From: Patescibacteria group bacterium
GTDB lineage: Bacteria; Patescibacteriota; Saccharimonadia; UBA4664
Length of the DNA: 36,812 bases
Reading direction: 5' to 3'
Assembly: GCA_028288925.1 (NCBI GenBank)
Contig: JAQGHG010000015.1
Location: 1 to 36,812, forward strand
Shown here: piece by piece, positions 18,062 to 25,539 of the stretch
Layout: each line of letters opens with the position of its first letter
Numbering within the stretch: position 1 is the first letter of the stretch
Translations under genes and position numbers: made by a program
The notes under the pieces: model-generated
The model's database searches: none
The model's input: only the letters and a program-made list of their open reading frames with translations
What the model was told of the DNA's origin: nothing

Positions 18062-19173
18062 TTTGTCATTTCCTCCCTCAGTAGCACGCGGATATCTCCC
18101 GGCATCTTTAATTGCCCGGCTTCTTCTAGGGTAAACCAGCCGATATCGCTGGTTTCATAGTCGTCCTTAACGACCACCTGCTCCGGTATGAAGGCGATGT
18201 AGAGCAAATCGAGGTGAAAATGCTCGGGCTGGCCTCCTTTGGCGGGGATTTTCACCTCGACGAGCCGGCGGGGGGTGGGAAGAACCGTAGAGCGATCGTC
18301 GATCTTTGTGGCTGGTGGTAGATAGGGCGCGATATCGAGCTGAGTCTCCTCCTGCACCTCTCGAATCGCGGTCTCAACTGGATTCTCGCCGGGCTCGACG
18401 TGACCGCCGGGTGGCATCCAGAGGTCGTGCCGAACGCTATGGAGTAGCAATACTTTGACAGGTTGGCCTTTGGTGAGAACCAAGGTCATTACGGTATATT
18501 CTTTGGTGACAGTTTCTAAACTCATAGTATGGCCTTTATTTATCTGACTCATCGCGGCCGAAGTAGGGGGCGTAGGCTTCTTGGAGTGCCCGTGGGGCGA
18601 ACCGAGCGAGGTCGCGGCCGCTTCGCTTGCGATGAGCGATTCGATTTGGTGAAAGACGTCTAGGTATGAAGGCTTCATTAAAGAGAAGATGAAGCGCTTA
18701 GCTTGCTCGGGCGAGAGATCGTAGAGGTCCTTGATCGGCCAGATTTCAAAACCCATGGCCTTCCCCTGCTCAACCTGAAGGTCTTTGACATCACCATCGT
18801 AGCGGTAGGCGTAGATGTTTTGAAGCGCGCGGTTGTGGGCGCCGGTGGCAGCGTCTTGGAAGTCTACTCGATTTTGACGGAGGAATTGCAGCTCTTCGGG
18901 CTTTACCGCGAGGCCGGCTTCTTCGTGGAGCTCGGCGACGGCGGCGTCGAGCCAATCCATGCCGAGCTCGACGTGGCCGCCGACGGAGGCATCGAGCATG
19001 TCGGGGAAGGTGTCTTTGTCTGGTGCGCGGTGTTGGAATATAAGCTCGCCTCTACCGGTGTAGAGCCAAACATTGACCTCGCGATGGAGCAGCCCGTCGC
19101 GGTGGATCTTGGCGCGGGTTTCGGTGCCGATGATGTCGCCGGCTTCACTTACAACGTTGAGCATCTCGGCCAC
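18058..19173 (-). CDS. Tandem double-Nudix hydrolase fused protein
   Basis: 371 residues with two Nudix domains in one frame. The first (about 1-175) has VGGHVELG and AELHEEAGL. The second (about 217-371) has PPGGHVEPGENP and REVQEETQL, a nearly complete Nudix box. Between them is a low-complexity linker rich in Ser, Pro, Ala and His. Nudix enzymes hydrolyse nucleoside diphosphates linked to another group; the substrate is not predictable here. The start is GTG at 19173, overlapping the TAG of the upstream gene (TAGTG); ATG 19164 is an alternative. An ATG at 18525 with AAAGG 7 nt before it could also yield the second domain alone. It lies within the gat operon. Confidence 0.88.
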   Translation of the reverse strand: MAEMLNVVSEAGDIIGTETRAKIHRDGLLHREVNVWLYTGRGELIFQHRAPDKDTFPDMLDASVGGHVELGMDWLDAAVAELHEEAGLAVKPEELQFLRQNRVDFQDAATGAHNRALQNIYAYRYDGDVKDLQVEQGKAMGFEIWPIKDLYDLSPEQAKRFIFSLMKPSYLDVFHQIESLIASEAAATSLGSPHGHSKKPTPPTSAAMSQINKGHTMSLETVTKEYTVMTLVLTKGQPVKVLLLHSVRHDLWMPPGGHVEPGENPVETAIREVQEETQLDIAPYLPPATKIDDRSTVLPTPRRLVEVKIPAKGGQPEHFHLDLLYIAFIPEQVVVKDDYETSDIGWFTLEEAGQLKMPGDIRVLLREEMTK

Positions 19174-19661
19174 TACAGACCTCCGAGGTCTTTGAGCGCG
19201 CGCTCGAAGTCGGCTAGGGCCTCGCGGGCCTGGCTGGCGACGAGGTCGAAGCCGACTTCGTGGGCTAGGGCGTTGCGGAGTTTGTGCGCGCGCCAGACGC
19301 TGTTGCGGTCCGAGAGGCGGTTCTGGGAGGAGCGCAGGCGGTCGGCCATGGTGTCGCCGGCGGCGCCGGAGGAGCGCATGTAGTGGTCGAGGAGCTTGTC
19401 GGCTTCCATGATAGCGTTGCGCAGGCCGTTGCCGCCGCCCTGGGCGGCCATGCCCTGGATGGTGACCCAGCGGGTGGCGATCTGATCGCGGGTGAGGCTG
19501 GGGGCGGGCTGGTGGTGGCCGGAGCCGCCCCGGTAGCCGCCGCCGCGGCCGCCCCGGCGCTGCTTGCCGCGCGGGTTTTGGCTGACGAGCGCGAAGAGCA
19601 CGATGGCCGACACCAGCACTATGACCAAAAAGATCATGATCGTGTTCACCGCGCGCTCCAA
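19173..19661 (-). CDS. Single-helix membrane protein in the gat operon
   Basis: 162 residues with no recognised family. An N-terminal membrane helix (core IMIFLVIVLVSAIVLFALV) is followed by a Gly/Arg/His-rich flexible linker (RRGGRGGGYRGG) and a helical cytosolic domain of about 100 residues. That domain contains WVTIQGMAAQGG, ADKLLDHYMRSSG and HKLRNALAHEVGFDL. The layout suggests a membrane-tethered helical domain facing the cytosol. The start overlaps the end of gatA by 16 nt, and its stop overlaps the double-Nudix GTG, so it is tightly coupled to gatA and expressed with the amidotransferase. Confidence 0.85.
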   Translation of the reverse strand: MERAVNTIMIFLVIVLVSAIVLFALVSQNPRGKQRRGGRGGGYRGGSGHHQPAPSLTRDQIATRWVTIQGMAAQGGGNGLRNAIMEADKLLDHYMRSSGAAGDTMADRLRSSQNRLSDRNSVWRAHKLRNALAHEVGFDLVASQAREALADFERALKDLGGL

Positions 19662-21085
19662 TCTCCGATGAGGTCCTCGGCTGCGGCGGCGGCCTCTAGC
19701 AGGCGGCGCTCGGCGCGTTGGGGTGCCATGAGTTGCAGGCCGACCGGCAAGTTGCCACTGGCCGTACCGAAAGGAATCGAGACGGCCGGGATGCCGACGA
19801 GGTTGACCGCGACCGTCATGACGTCTTCGAGGTAGAGCGCCAGCGGATCACCCGATTTGGAGCCGAGCGGGAAGGCCGGGTTGGGCGAGGTGGGGCCAAG
19901 GAGTAGATCGTATTTCTTGAAGGCTTCATTGAATTGGCCGATAAGCTGGGTGCGGACTTTTTGGGCGCGTTTATAATAGGCGTCGTAATAACCGCTGGAG
20001 AGCACATAGGTGCCGATCATGATGCGGCGCTTGGCCTCGGGTCCGAAGCCCTCCTCGCGGGACAGGCGGTAGGTTTCTTCGAGGTTGGTGGCCTTGGGCG
20101 AGCTGTGGCCGAAGCGCACGCCGTCGTAGCGCGCTAGGTTCGAGGAGACTTCGGCCGGCACCAGGATGTAGTAGGCGGCTAGGGCGAGCTCGGTGGCGGG
20201 CAGGCTGATTTCGTGAACCTCGGCGCCGGCGGCCTTGAGACGGGCGACGGTGGCCAAAAGCTTGGCCTTGATCTCGGGGTCGAGGCCTTGGCCGAGGTAT
20301 TCTTTGATGAGGCCGATGTTGAGGCCTTTAAGCGAGCCGGCTTTGACGGCGTAGCTCCCCTTGTCGCGCGGGATGGTGGTGGCATCCGTCGGGTCGGGGC
20401 CGGCCATCACGTCGAGCACCAGACCGGCATCGGCCACCGAGCGCGTGAGGGGCCCGAGTACGTCGTTGGAGCTGGCCATGGCCACCACGCCGGTACGCGG
20501 CACGAGGCCGTAGGTGGGCTTGAGGCCGACTACGCCGCACATGGCCGCGGGCTGGCGGATGGAGCCGCCGGTGTCGGTACCAACGGCGAAGGTGGCTTGG
20601 CCCAGTGCCACGGCCGCCGCCGAACCGCCGGAGCTGCCACCAGGGATGCGCGTGGGGTCGTGGGGGTTCTTGGTAGGGCCGAAGTCGGAGTTTTCGGTGG
20701 AGCCGCCGTGCGCGAAAGCGTCGAGGTTGGCCTTGGCCACCATGATGGCGCCGGCGGCCTTGAGGCGGCGGATGACCGGCCCTTCGTAGGGCGAGCGGAA
20801 CGGCCGCAAGATGTTGCTGGCGGCGGTGGTATGGGTGCCTGTGGTGAGGTAGTTGTCCTTGGCGATGAAGGGAATGCCGGCTAGCGGCAGGTCCTCGCCG
20901 GCCTTCACGCGCGCGTCGACGGCTTTGGCCTGCTCCAGCGCGGCGGGGTTGAGTTCCAGGACGGCGTGGTAATCCTCGGTCTCGGCAATGCGCGCCAGGC
21001 TGGCCTGTACCAGATCGGCGGCCGTGAGCTTGCCGGCCTTTACATCGGCCACGAGCTCGGCGATGGGACGCGTGATGTTAATCAC
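19646..21085 (-). CDS. gatA: Asp-tRNA(Asn)/Glu-tRNA(Gln) amidotransferase subunit A
   Basis: GatA is the amidase subunit that releases ammonia from glutamine for GatB. The 479 residues have the amidase-signature triad: Lys in IAKDNYLTTG (about 75), Ser in GSSGGSAAAVA (about 150) and Ser in DTGGSIRQPA (about 173). Length is normal. Its ATG overlaps the gatC stop by 4 nt (ATGA). It is the second gene of the operon, and the next gene starts inside its last codons. Confidence 0.98.
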   Translation of the reverse strand: MINITRPIAELVADVKAGKLTAADLVQASLARIAETEDYHAVLELNPAALEQAKAVDARVKAGEDLPLAGIPFIAKDNYLTTGTHTTAASNILRPFRSPYEGPVIRRLKAAGAIMVAKANLDAFAHGGSTENSDFGPTKNPHDPTRIPGGSSGGSAAAVALGQATFAVGTDTGGSIRQPAAMCGVVGLKPTYGLVPRTGVVAMASSNDVLGPLTRSVADAGLVLDVMAGPDPTDATTIPRDKGSYAVKAGSLKGLNIGLIKEYLGQGLDPEIKAKLLATVARLKAAGAEVHEISLPATELALAAYYILVPAEVSSNLARYDGVRFGHSSPKATNLEETYRLSREEGFGPEAKRRIMIGTYVLSSGYYDAYYKRAQKVRTQLIGQFNEAFKKYDLLLGPTSPNPAFPLGSKSGDPLALYLEDVMTVAVNLVGIPAVSIPFGTASGNLPVGLQLMAPQRAERRLLEAAAAAEDLIGDWSAR

Positions 21086-21372
21086 CCGAGCACCCGCTTT
21101 ACCACAATGTAACCGTCTTTTTGCTCGGGCGCGTTGGCCAATAATTGCTCACGAGGCATACTAGGCCGCACCTCGTCTTCGCGCCAGACGTCCTCGAGGC
21201 CGGTGACTTGGTCGGTGGGCTCGGTGTCCGAGACGTCGACGTTTTGGAGCTGTTCGACGAATTCCATGATTTGGCCGATTTCGGCCGACATGCTGGCGGT
21301 CTCTTCCTCGCTCAGGCCGATGCGGGCCAGTTTGGCGATGCGGGCGACTTCGGTGGTTCCAATCTTTGACAT
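21082..21372 (-). CDS. gatC: Asp-tRNA(Asn)/Glu-tRNA(Gln) amidotransferase subunit C
   Basis: GatC is a small subunit that wraps around GatA and helps assemble GatCAB. The 96 residues show the family pattern: VARIAKLARIGLSEEE near the start, then QIMEFVEQLQNVDVSDTEPT, and WREDEVRPSMPREQLLANAP toward the end. It is the first gene of the operon gatC-gatA-(TM protein)-(double Nudix)-gatB. A strong promoter lies upstream with the -10 box 6 nt before the ATG, so the whole operon is predicted to be transcribed as a leaderless mRNA. Confidence 0.96.
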   Translation of the reverse strand: MSKIGTTEVARIAKLARIGLSEEETASMSAEIGQIMEFVEQLQNVDVSDTEPTDQVTGLEDVWREDEVRPSMPREQLLANAPEQKDGYIVVKRVLG

Positions 21373-21378
21373 GCGATA

Positions 21379-21407
21379 AGTATAGGTTGAGCCCGGCTTT
21401 GTGCCAA
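21379..21407 (-). promoter_or_regulatory. Promoter of the gat operon, leaderless
   Basis: On the minus strand TTGGCA (21402-21407) and TATACT (21379-21384) are 17 bp apart, close to consensus. The -10 box ends exactly 6 nt before the gatC ATG at 21372, so transcription should begin at the start codon. This is the best-supported leaderless promoter in the window. Confidence 0.8.
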
Positions 21408-21457
21408 GTCTCTCTAGTGTTGGGACGTTCCAGCACGTAGCGGCTTCGGGATTGTCG

Positions 21458-21934
21458 CTAAGTGTTCAGATCAGCCTGCAGCCGCTCCATCATGTCTCCC
21501 ACTCGGTTGGTGTAGTCCAGGATAGTCGCGATTTCGGCATCCGAGTAGGAGGCCATGAGGTCTTCGAAGGCTTGGCTGAGCGGGCCGTAGAGCTCGCCGA
21601 TAGTTTTTTTGTAGTCGCCGCGCTCGATCGGCTCGACGATGACGCGACGGCGGTCGTTGGGGTCCGCTACGCGGCGTACCAAACCGGCTTTCTCGAGCCG
21701 GTCGACCATACCGGTGACGCCGCCGGTGCTGAGGCCGAGAGCCTTGGCGAGCTGGCCGGCGGGCATGCGGCCGCGGCACTGCAACACGTCGCAAAACTCG
21801 AATTCGGCGGCCGACAGCCCGATGTGCTGGGCGATGGCATGGGTAAACAGCACAGTTAAGGTGCCTTGGCGCTGAACCGCCAGGTTCAATTCATGCACTA
21901 ATTGTTCCCGCTCTTTGGCCATTGACGCTTCCAT
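21458..21934 (-). CDS. MarR-family transcriptional regulator
   Basis: A 158-residue winged-helix dimeric repressor of the MarR type. The DNA-binding region reads LSAAEFEFCDVLQ, then GQLAKALGLSTGGVTGMVDR and LEKAGLVRRVADPNDRRRV, the canonical wing with the DxRR pattern. It is divergent from an MFS drug-efflux gene, the classical arrangement for MarR control of export. A 7-3-7 palindrome at 21941-21957 overlaps its own -10 region, implying autorepression. TAAGAT ends 6 nt before ATG 21934 with no Shine-Dalgarno; an ATG at 21922 is an alternative start. Confidence 0.93.
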   Translation of the reverse strand: MEASMAKEREQLVHELNLAVQRQGTLTVLFTHAIAQHIGLSAAEFEFCDVLQCRGRMPAGQLAKALGLSTGGVTGMVDRLEKAGLVRRVADPNDRRRVIVEPIERGDYKKTIGELYGPLSQAFEDLMASYSDAEIATILDYTNRVGDMMERLQADLNT

Positions 21935-21940
21935 GGAATT

Positions 21941-21957
21941 ATCTTAGTATCTAAGAT
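21941..21957. promoter_or_regulatory. Probable MarR operator palindrome
   Basis: ATCTTAG (21941-21947) and CTAAGAT (21951-21957) flank 3 nt, a perfect 7-3-7 inverted repeat in the 70-bp gap between marR and the MFS gene. The left arm contains the minus-strand TAAGAT -10 box (21941-21946) of marR. The size and location fit a MarR dimer site. No clear promoter for the MFS gene could be assigned. Confidence 0.65.
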
Positions 21958-22004
21958 GATTAGATCGCGAAATATTTACCCTATTTTAGGAACTCAACGA
22001 AATT

Positions 22005-23693
22005 ATGTCAACCGAGCCCGTACTATCCGCCCGCCAACACTCTAATGCCATGACCGGCCGCACCCGTAATATCGCGATGTTCGTGGTGGCGTTGGCCTTC
22101 GTGATGGACCTGCTCGATTCGACCATCGTCAACATCGCGATCCCCTCGATCCAGGCCAACCTGGGCGCCAGCTACACTACTATCCAATGGCTGGTGGCGG
22201 GATATTCGCTGGCCTTCGCGCTGCTCTTGATCACCGGCGGACGCATGGGCGATGTGTTTGGCTACCGCAAGATCTTCATTATCGGCGTGGCCGGTTTTAC
22301 GATCGCTTCGCTACTGAGTGGTCTCGCTTGGACGCCGGGCATTTTGATAGCGGCGCGGCTGCTGCAGGGCGCCATGGCGGCCCTGATGGTCCCGCAAGTA
22401 ATGTCCCTGATGCAGGTAATGTATCCGCCGCATGAGCGCGGGATGATCAACGGCATGTTTGGCGCCATGGCCGGTGTGGCCGCGTCGCTCGGGCCGGTGG
22501 TCGGCGGTGTGCTGATCCACGCCAACATCTTTGGCCTGGATTGGCGGCCGATCTTCCTGATTAACGTGCCGGTTGGCTTGATTGGGCTGTGGGCGGCGCG
22601 CAAGTACCTGCCGGCCGGCAAGTCGGCTCACCCGCTCAAGCTCGATCTCATCGGCACCGGCCTGGTGATGGTGGCACTGTCGCTCATCGTCTTCCCGCTC
22701 ATCCAGGGCCGCGAGCTGGACTGGCCGGTCTGGACGTTTGCCATGATGGTTGCTTCGCTGCCGGTGTTCGGAATTTTTGCCTGGTGGCAGCGCCGCAAGC
22801 AGGCCCTCGACGGTTCGCCGCTGGTGCTGCCTGCCCTCTTCGCCAAGAAGTCGTTTAGCCTGGGCCTGTTTACCAACGTGGTCTTCCAGGGCGCCATGGT
22901 TGGATTCTTCCTGCTCTCCACACTGCTCTTGCAGATCGGCCTGGGCTACGGCGTCATCAAGGCGGCGCTCACTGGTATCCCGACGGCCATCGGTATCGCT
23001 AGTACATTCGCGCTGCTGGCGCCGAAGGTTATTCCGATGCTGGGCCGCTACGCCATCTCCGTGGGTACGGTGGTCATGAGCGTGGGCTTGTCGCTGATCG
23101 CCTGGGCCGTGCATAACGGCGGCGTACATACTAGTCCTTGGCTGCTAGCCGTGCCCCTGCTGGTAGTGGGTGTAGGTATGGGCCTGGTCATGTCGCCGAT
23201 CTTCGCGGTAGTACTCAATGATGTGGACCACAACCACGCCGGATCGGCCTCGGGGATCCTCAACGCCGTCCAGCAGGTCGGTGGCGCCATCGGCATCGCC
23301 GCGATCGGCGTGGTGTTCTTCGGCCAGCTCACCAGCTACGCCGGCCAGAGCGTCGACCAGGTAGCCCCGGCGCTGCGCGACAAGATGACCGCCCAACACG
23401 TACCGGCGCCGGCTCAGACGGCCATTATTGACGGCTTTAAGGTCTGCTACCACGACCGCGTGAGCCAGAAGGACAGCACCGCTACGCCCGAAAGCTGCAA
23501 GCAGCCCACCGCGGTCAACCCCACGCTTGGCAAGATCGTCGCCGACTCAGCCAAAGACGCCAACGGCGTGAACTTCGCCCATGCCTTCAAGATTGGCGCG
23601 CTCTACATGACCGGCCTGCTGGGGATAGTATTCCTGCTGAGTTTTGCTCTGCCCCGCCACATCCGGCCCGAAGCGTTCGAGGAAGCGGCTTAG
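22005..23693 (+). CDS. MFS multidrug efflux transporter (DHA2, 14-helix type)
   Basis: A proton-driven exporter of the EmrB/QacA branch. The 562 residues carry about 14 membrane helices, the TM1 signature LDSTIVNIAIPSIQANLG and motif A GGRMGDVFGYRK after TM2. Motif C-like GAMAGVAASLGPVVGG lies in TM5. Before the last helix is a longer extracytoplasmic loop with two cysteines (KVCYHDR and PESCKQP). It is divergent from a MarR regulator with an operator between them, suggesting drug- or metabolite-induced export. AGGA lies about 13 nt before the ATG, farther than usual, so translation initiation is unclear. Confidence 0.95.
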   Translation: MSTEPVLSARQHSNAMTGRTRNIAMFVVALAFVMDLLDSTIVNIAIPSIQANLGASYTTIQWLVAGYSLAFALLLITGGRMGDVFGYRKIFIIGVAGFTIASLLSGLAWTPGILIAARLLQGAMAALMVPQVMSLMQVMYPPHERGMINGMFGAMAGVAASLGPVVGGVLIHANIFGLDWRPIFLINVPVGLIGLWAARKYLPAGKSAHPLKLDLIGTGLVMVALSLIVFPLIQGRELDWPVWTFAMMVASLPVFGIFAWWQRRKQALDGSPLVLPALFAKKSFSLGLFTNVVFQGAMVGFFLLSTLLLQIGLGYGVIKAALTGIPTAIGIASTFALLAPKVIPMLGRYAISVGTVVMSVGLSLIAWAVHNGGVHTSPWLLAVPLLVVGVGMGLVMSPIFAVVLNDVDHNHAGSASGILNAVQQVGGAIGIAAIGVVFFGQLTSYAGQSVDQVAPALRDKMTAQHVPAPAQTAIIDGFKVCYHDRVSQKDSTATPESCKQPTAVNPTLGKIVADSAKDANGVNFAHAFKIGALYMTGLLGIVFLLSFALPRHIRPEAFEEAA

Positions 23694-23706
23694 CTTTTCA
23701 GCCCTT

Positions 23707-23715
23707 TGCTATAAT
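23707..23715 (+). promoter_or_regulatory. Extended -10 promoter, leaderless flavin-protein gene
   Basis: TGC (23707-23709) followed by consensus TATAAT (23710-23715), ending exactly 6 nt before ATG 23722. No Shine-Dalgarno is present. It lies right after the MFS stop. Confidence 0.65.
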
Positions 23716-23721
23716 TAGCCG

Positions 23722-24207
23722 ATGGAGGATAAGGCCGCGTACATTATCAGGAGGACCCTCTACGCTGCCGTCGCGACGAGCACGGTGGCCGGGGAGCCTT
23801 GGAATTCGCCGGTATACGTTGTATACGATGATCGCTTAATTTTTTACTGGGCGTCCAGCAGGTCGAGCCAGCATTCGCTAAATATTTCGACGAACGCACG
23901 AGTATTTTTGGCCATTTATGACTCAAGCACACCGTGGGGCGAAGGTGAGGGCGTGTTTATTCAGGCTGAAGCCGCGGAGGTAAACGATTCTACGGAGGTA
24001 GCGAGAGCCTGCGGTTTGCGAGAAGCGCGAGCCGTAGGCGCGACCCAGCCCGCTGAGGACTTCGGGGGTGGCCACCTACGGCGAATTTATAAGGCGACGC
24101 CGAAAAAGATATGGGTCAATCAAGGCCGTACTGTGAACGGCGCCTTCGTCGACGAGCGGATAGAGATCAGCATTCGAGCTTTGACTACTGCTATGACCAA
24201 GAGTTGA
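23722..24207 (+). CDS. Pyridoxamine 5'-phosphate oxidase-like flavin-binding protein
   Basis: 161 residues of the split-barrel FMN-binding superfamily. The visible pattern is AAVATSTVAGEPWNSPVYVVYDD, cut here as AAVATSTVAG then PWNSPVYVVYD, followed by LIFYWASSRSSQHSLNI (cofactor phosphate-binding region), ARVFLAIYDSS and GVFIQAEAAEV. The C-terminus has IYKATPKKIWVN. Members bind FMN, F420 or haem and reduce or oxidise small molecules; the substrate and cofactor cannot be told. It follows the MFS gene by 28 nt but has its own leaderless promoter. The next gene converges 8 nt away. Confidence 0.87.
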   Translation: MEDKAAYIIRRTLYAAVATSTVAGEPWNSPVYVVYDDRLIFYWASSRSSQHSLNISTNARVFLAIYDSSTPWGEGEGVFIQAEAAEVNDSTEVARACGLREARAVGATQPAEDFGGGHLRRIYKATPKKIWVNQGRTVNGAFVDERIEISIRALTTAMTKS

Positions 24208-24215
24208 GAGGCGGC

Positions 24216-24611
24216 TTAGGAGGCCAATATGGCGCCGGCCAACACGATCCCCAGCAGGTGGTAGCCCTGGTCGATGGCGTAGAGCTTCTTGGAAGCGCCC
24301 TGGAAGGAATTATTGATGAGGCCGGTGGTGGCCGCGAACCCGACCCAGAGGATCAATCCGAGCACGGCACCGCCCCAAATCCCCTCGGTCATCGTAGCTT
24401 GGACCAAGTAGGTTTCTGCCAGTACCAGTACCACCATGGCCAAGAAGGTAGTTATCATAGCGGCCTGAGCGCCGGCCATATCTTCTTTCTTTCTGCCTAA
24501 CTCTTTCATCCAGGCCTTAGCGAAGAGCACCGGCGAATACCAGAGCGCACCCACGGCAAAATAGACCACTACGGCGGCGATGATCCGCCAGATTGATATC
24601 TCAAACACCAT
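24216..24611 (-). CDS. DUF1761 family membrane protein
   Basis: 131 residues with four membrane helices. It starts WRIIAAVVVYFAVGALWYSP, followed by LFAKAWMKELG, and later GLILWVGFAATTGLINNSFQ and LYAIDQGYHLLGIVLAG, matching DUF1761. The function of that family is unknown. AAGG lies 10 nt before the ATG. It is downstream of the SRPBCC gene, separated by a probable terminator, and converges on the flavin-protein gene. Confidence 0.88.
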   Translation of the reverse strand: MVFEISIWRIIAAVVVYFAVGALWYSPVLFAKAWMKELGRKKEDMAGAQAAMITTFLAMVVLVLAETYLVQATMTEGIWGGAVLGLILWVGFAATTGLINNSFQGASKKLYAIDQGYHLLGIVLAGAILAS

Positions 24612-24659
24612 GAAACTTTACCTTCTCTTATATAGCCAAACAATAGCACTACGCGGCGC

Positions 24660-24685
24660 AAAAACAAGCTGGAGAAAGTTCCAAC
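24660..24685 (-). terminator. Probable intrinsic terminator of the SRPBCC gene
   Basis: GCTGGA (24668-24673) and TCCAAC (24680-24685) pair with one G-U wobble around a 6-nt loop; on the minus strand a T-rich stretch follows (24660-24667). It begins 4 bp past the stop of gene 24689-25135. Confidence 0.5.
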
Positions 24686-24688
24686 GTT

Positions 24689-25135
24689 TTACTCGGCGGG
24701 CGGGCAGATGAGGGCCCGCAAGGCTTCATAGTCGCCCTGCATGCGGGCTCCCGCTATCGCCTCTACCGCGCCCTTGGTGAGATTGAGGACAAAGTTTGTG
24801 AATTCGAATTTAAGTTCGCAGACTACCGTTGTATGACCGGAAGGCTCGCTGGATAGACGAATGATGGCATTATAGGTAATGGCGCCGGTCTTGCTGGCTA
24901 GCTCAATTTCTTCATCTTTTTCGAGGCGTACCACATTAATCCGGGCCCGGTTGGTTTGGCCACCCGGCAGTATGGAATAGGTATCATACGCGAGGCCTTC
25001 CCGCAGGGGGCCCGGCTCCGAGACGGTAATCATTCCGCTATTCCAGAGCGGGTAGGACTTAAGATCGCAGAGAGCCCGATAGACCGTAGCTCTGCTACAG
25101 GGGAACGTGACCGGCATGGTGGTGACAAATGGCAT
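24689..25135 (-). CDS. SRPBCC (START-like) domain protein
   Basis: 148 residues of the SRPBCC/polyketide-cyclase fold, a helix-grip pocket that binds lipids or other hydrophobic ligands. The characteristic opening is TFPCSRATVYRALCDLKSYP followed by LWNSGM, with the central strands ELASKTGAITYNAIIRLS and HTTVVCELKFEF and a long C-terminal helix (KGAVEAIAGARMQGDYEALR). SRPBCC genes often lie beside ArsR or HxlR regulators, and here the gene is divergent from an HxlR regulator. The ligand is unknown. ATG 25117 is an alternative start. Confidence 0.85.
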   Translation of the reverse strand: MPFVTTMPVTFPCSRATVYRALCDLKSYPLWNSGMITVSEPGPLREGLAYDTYSILPGGQTNRARINVVRLEKDEEIELASKTGAITYNAIIRLSSEPSGHTTVVCELKFEFTNFVLNLTKGAVEAIAGARMQGDYEALRALICPPAE

Positions 25136-25207
25136 AGCTATTGGGGGGTCTACTTAGGTTAATTGTGGACCGGTTGGCTAGCCGGGGCAAGGCTTAGCCC
25201 CAGGTAG

Positions 25208-25213
25208 TATACT
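25208..25213 (+). promoter_or_regulatory. -10 box 7 nt before the HxlR gene (leaderless)
   Basis: TATACT (25208-25213) ends 7 nt before ATG 25221. An in-frame ATG at 25215 lies only 1 nt after the box, upstream of the predicted transcript start, so 25221 is the likely start. A small inverted repeat GGGGC...GCCCC at about 25184-25201 lies just upstream. Confidence 0.6.
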
Positions 25214-25220
25214 GATGATT

Positions 25221-25532
25221 ATGAATAATAAGCAGCCTCTTAGTGAATGTGGCGTGAGCCGGGCGTTGGAGGTAATCGGCGGCAAATGGACGCTTTTGAT
25301 TATCCGCGATCTCCTTGACGCGCCCCGGCGGTTCGGCGAACTGGAACATTCGCTAGAAGGCATCTCGCCCCGGACGCTAGCCCTCCGGCTCAAGGAGCTC
25401 GAACACGACGGCGTGTTGACGCGCGACTGCAGCCGGGGGCCCTCCCATCCTATTTACCGGCTGACCCAGCGCGGCCGCTCGCTGCAGCGAATTCTCGACC
25501 AGATGCGCGGTTGGGGCGAAGCGGCTCGCTGA
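25221..25532 (+). CDS. HxlR-family transcriptional regulator
   Basis: A 103-residue winged-helix regulator. It matches HxlR throughout: ECGVSRALEVIGGKWTLLII near the start with the conserved cysteine, RDLLDAPRRFGELEHSLEGI, SPRTLALRLKELEHDGVLTR, and YRLTQRGRSL toward the end. HxlR members often sense redox or electrophiles through the N-terminal Cys. It is divergent from the SRPBCC gene, its probable target, and ends 7 nt before the convergent paralogue B stop. Confidence 0.94.
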   Translation: MNNKQPLSECGVSRALEVIGGKWTLLIIRDLLDAPRRFGELEHSLEGISPRTLALRLKELEHDGVLTRDCSRGPSHPIYRLTQRGRSLQRILDQMRGWGEAAR

Positions 25533-25539
25533 CCGGCCG

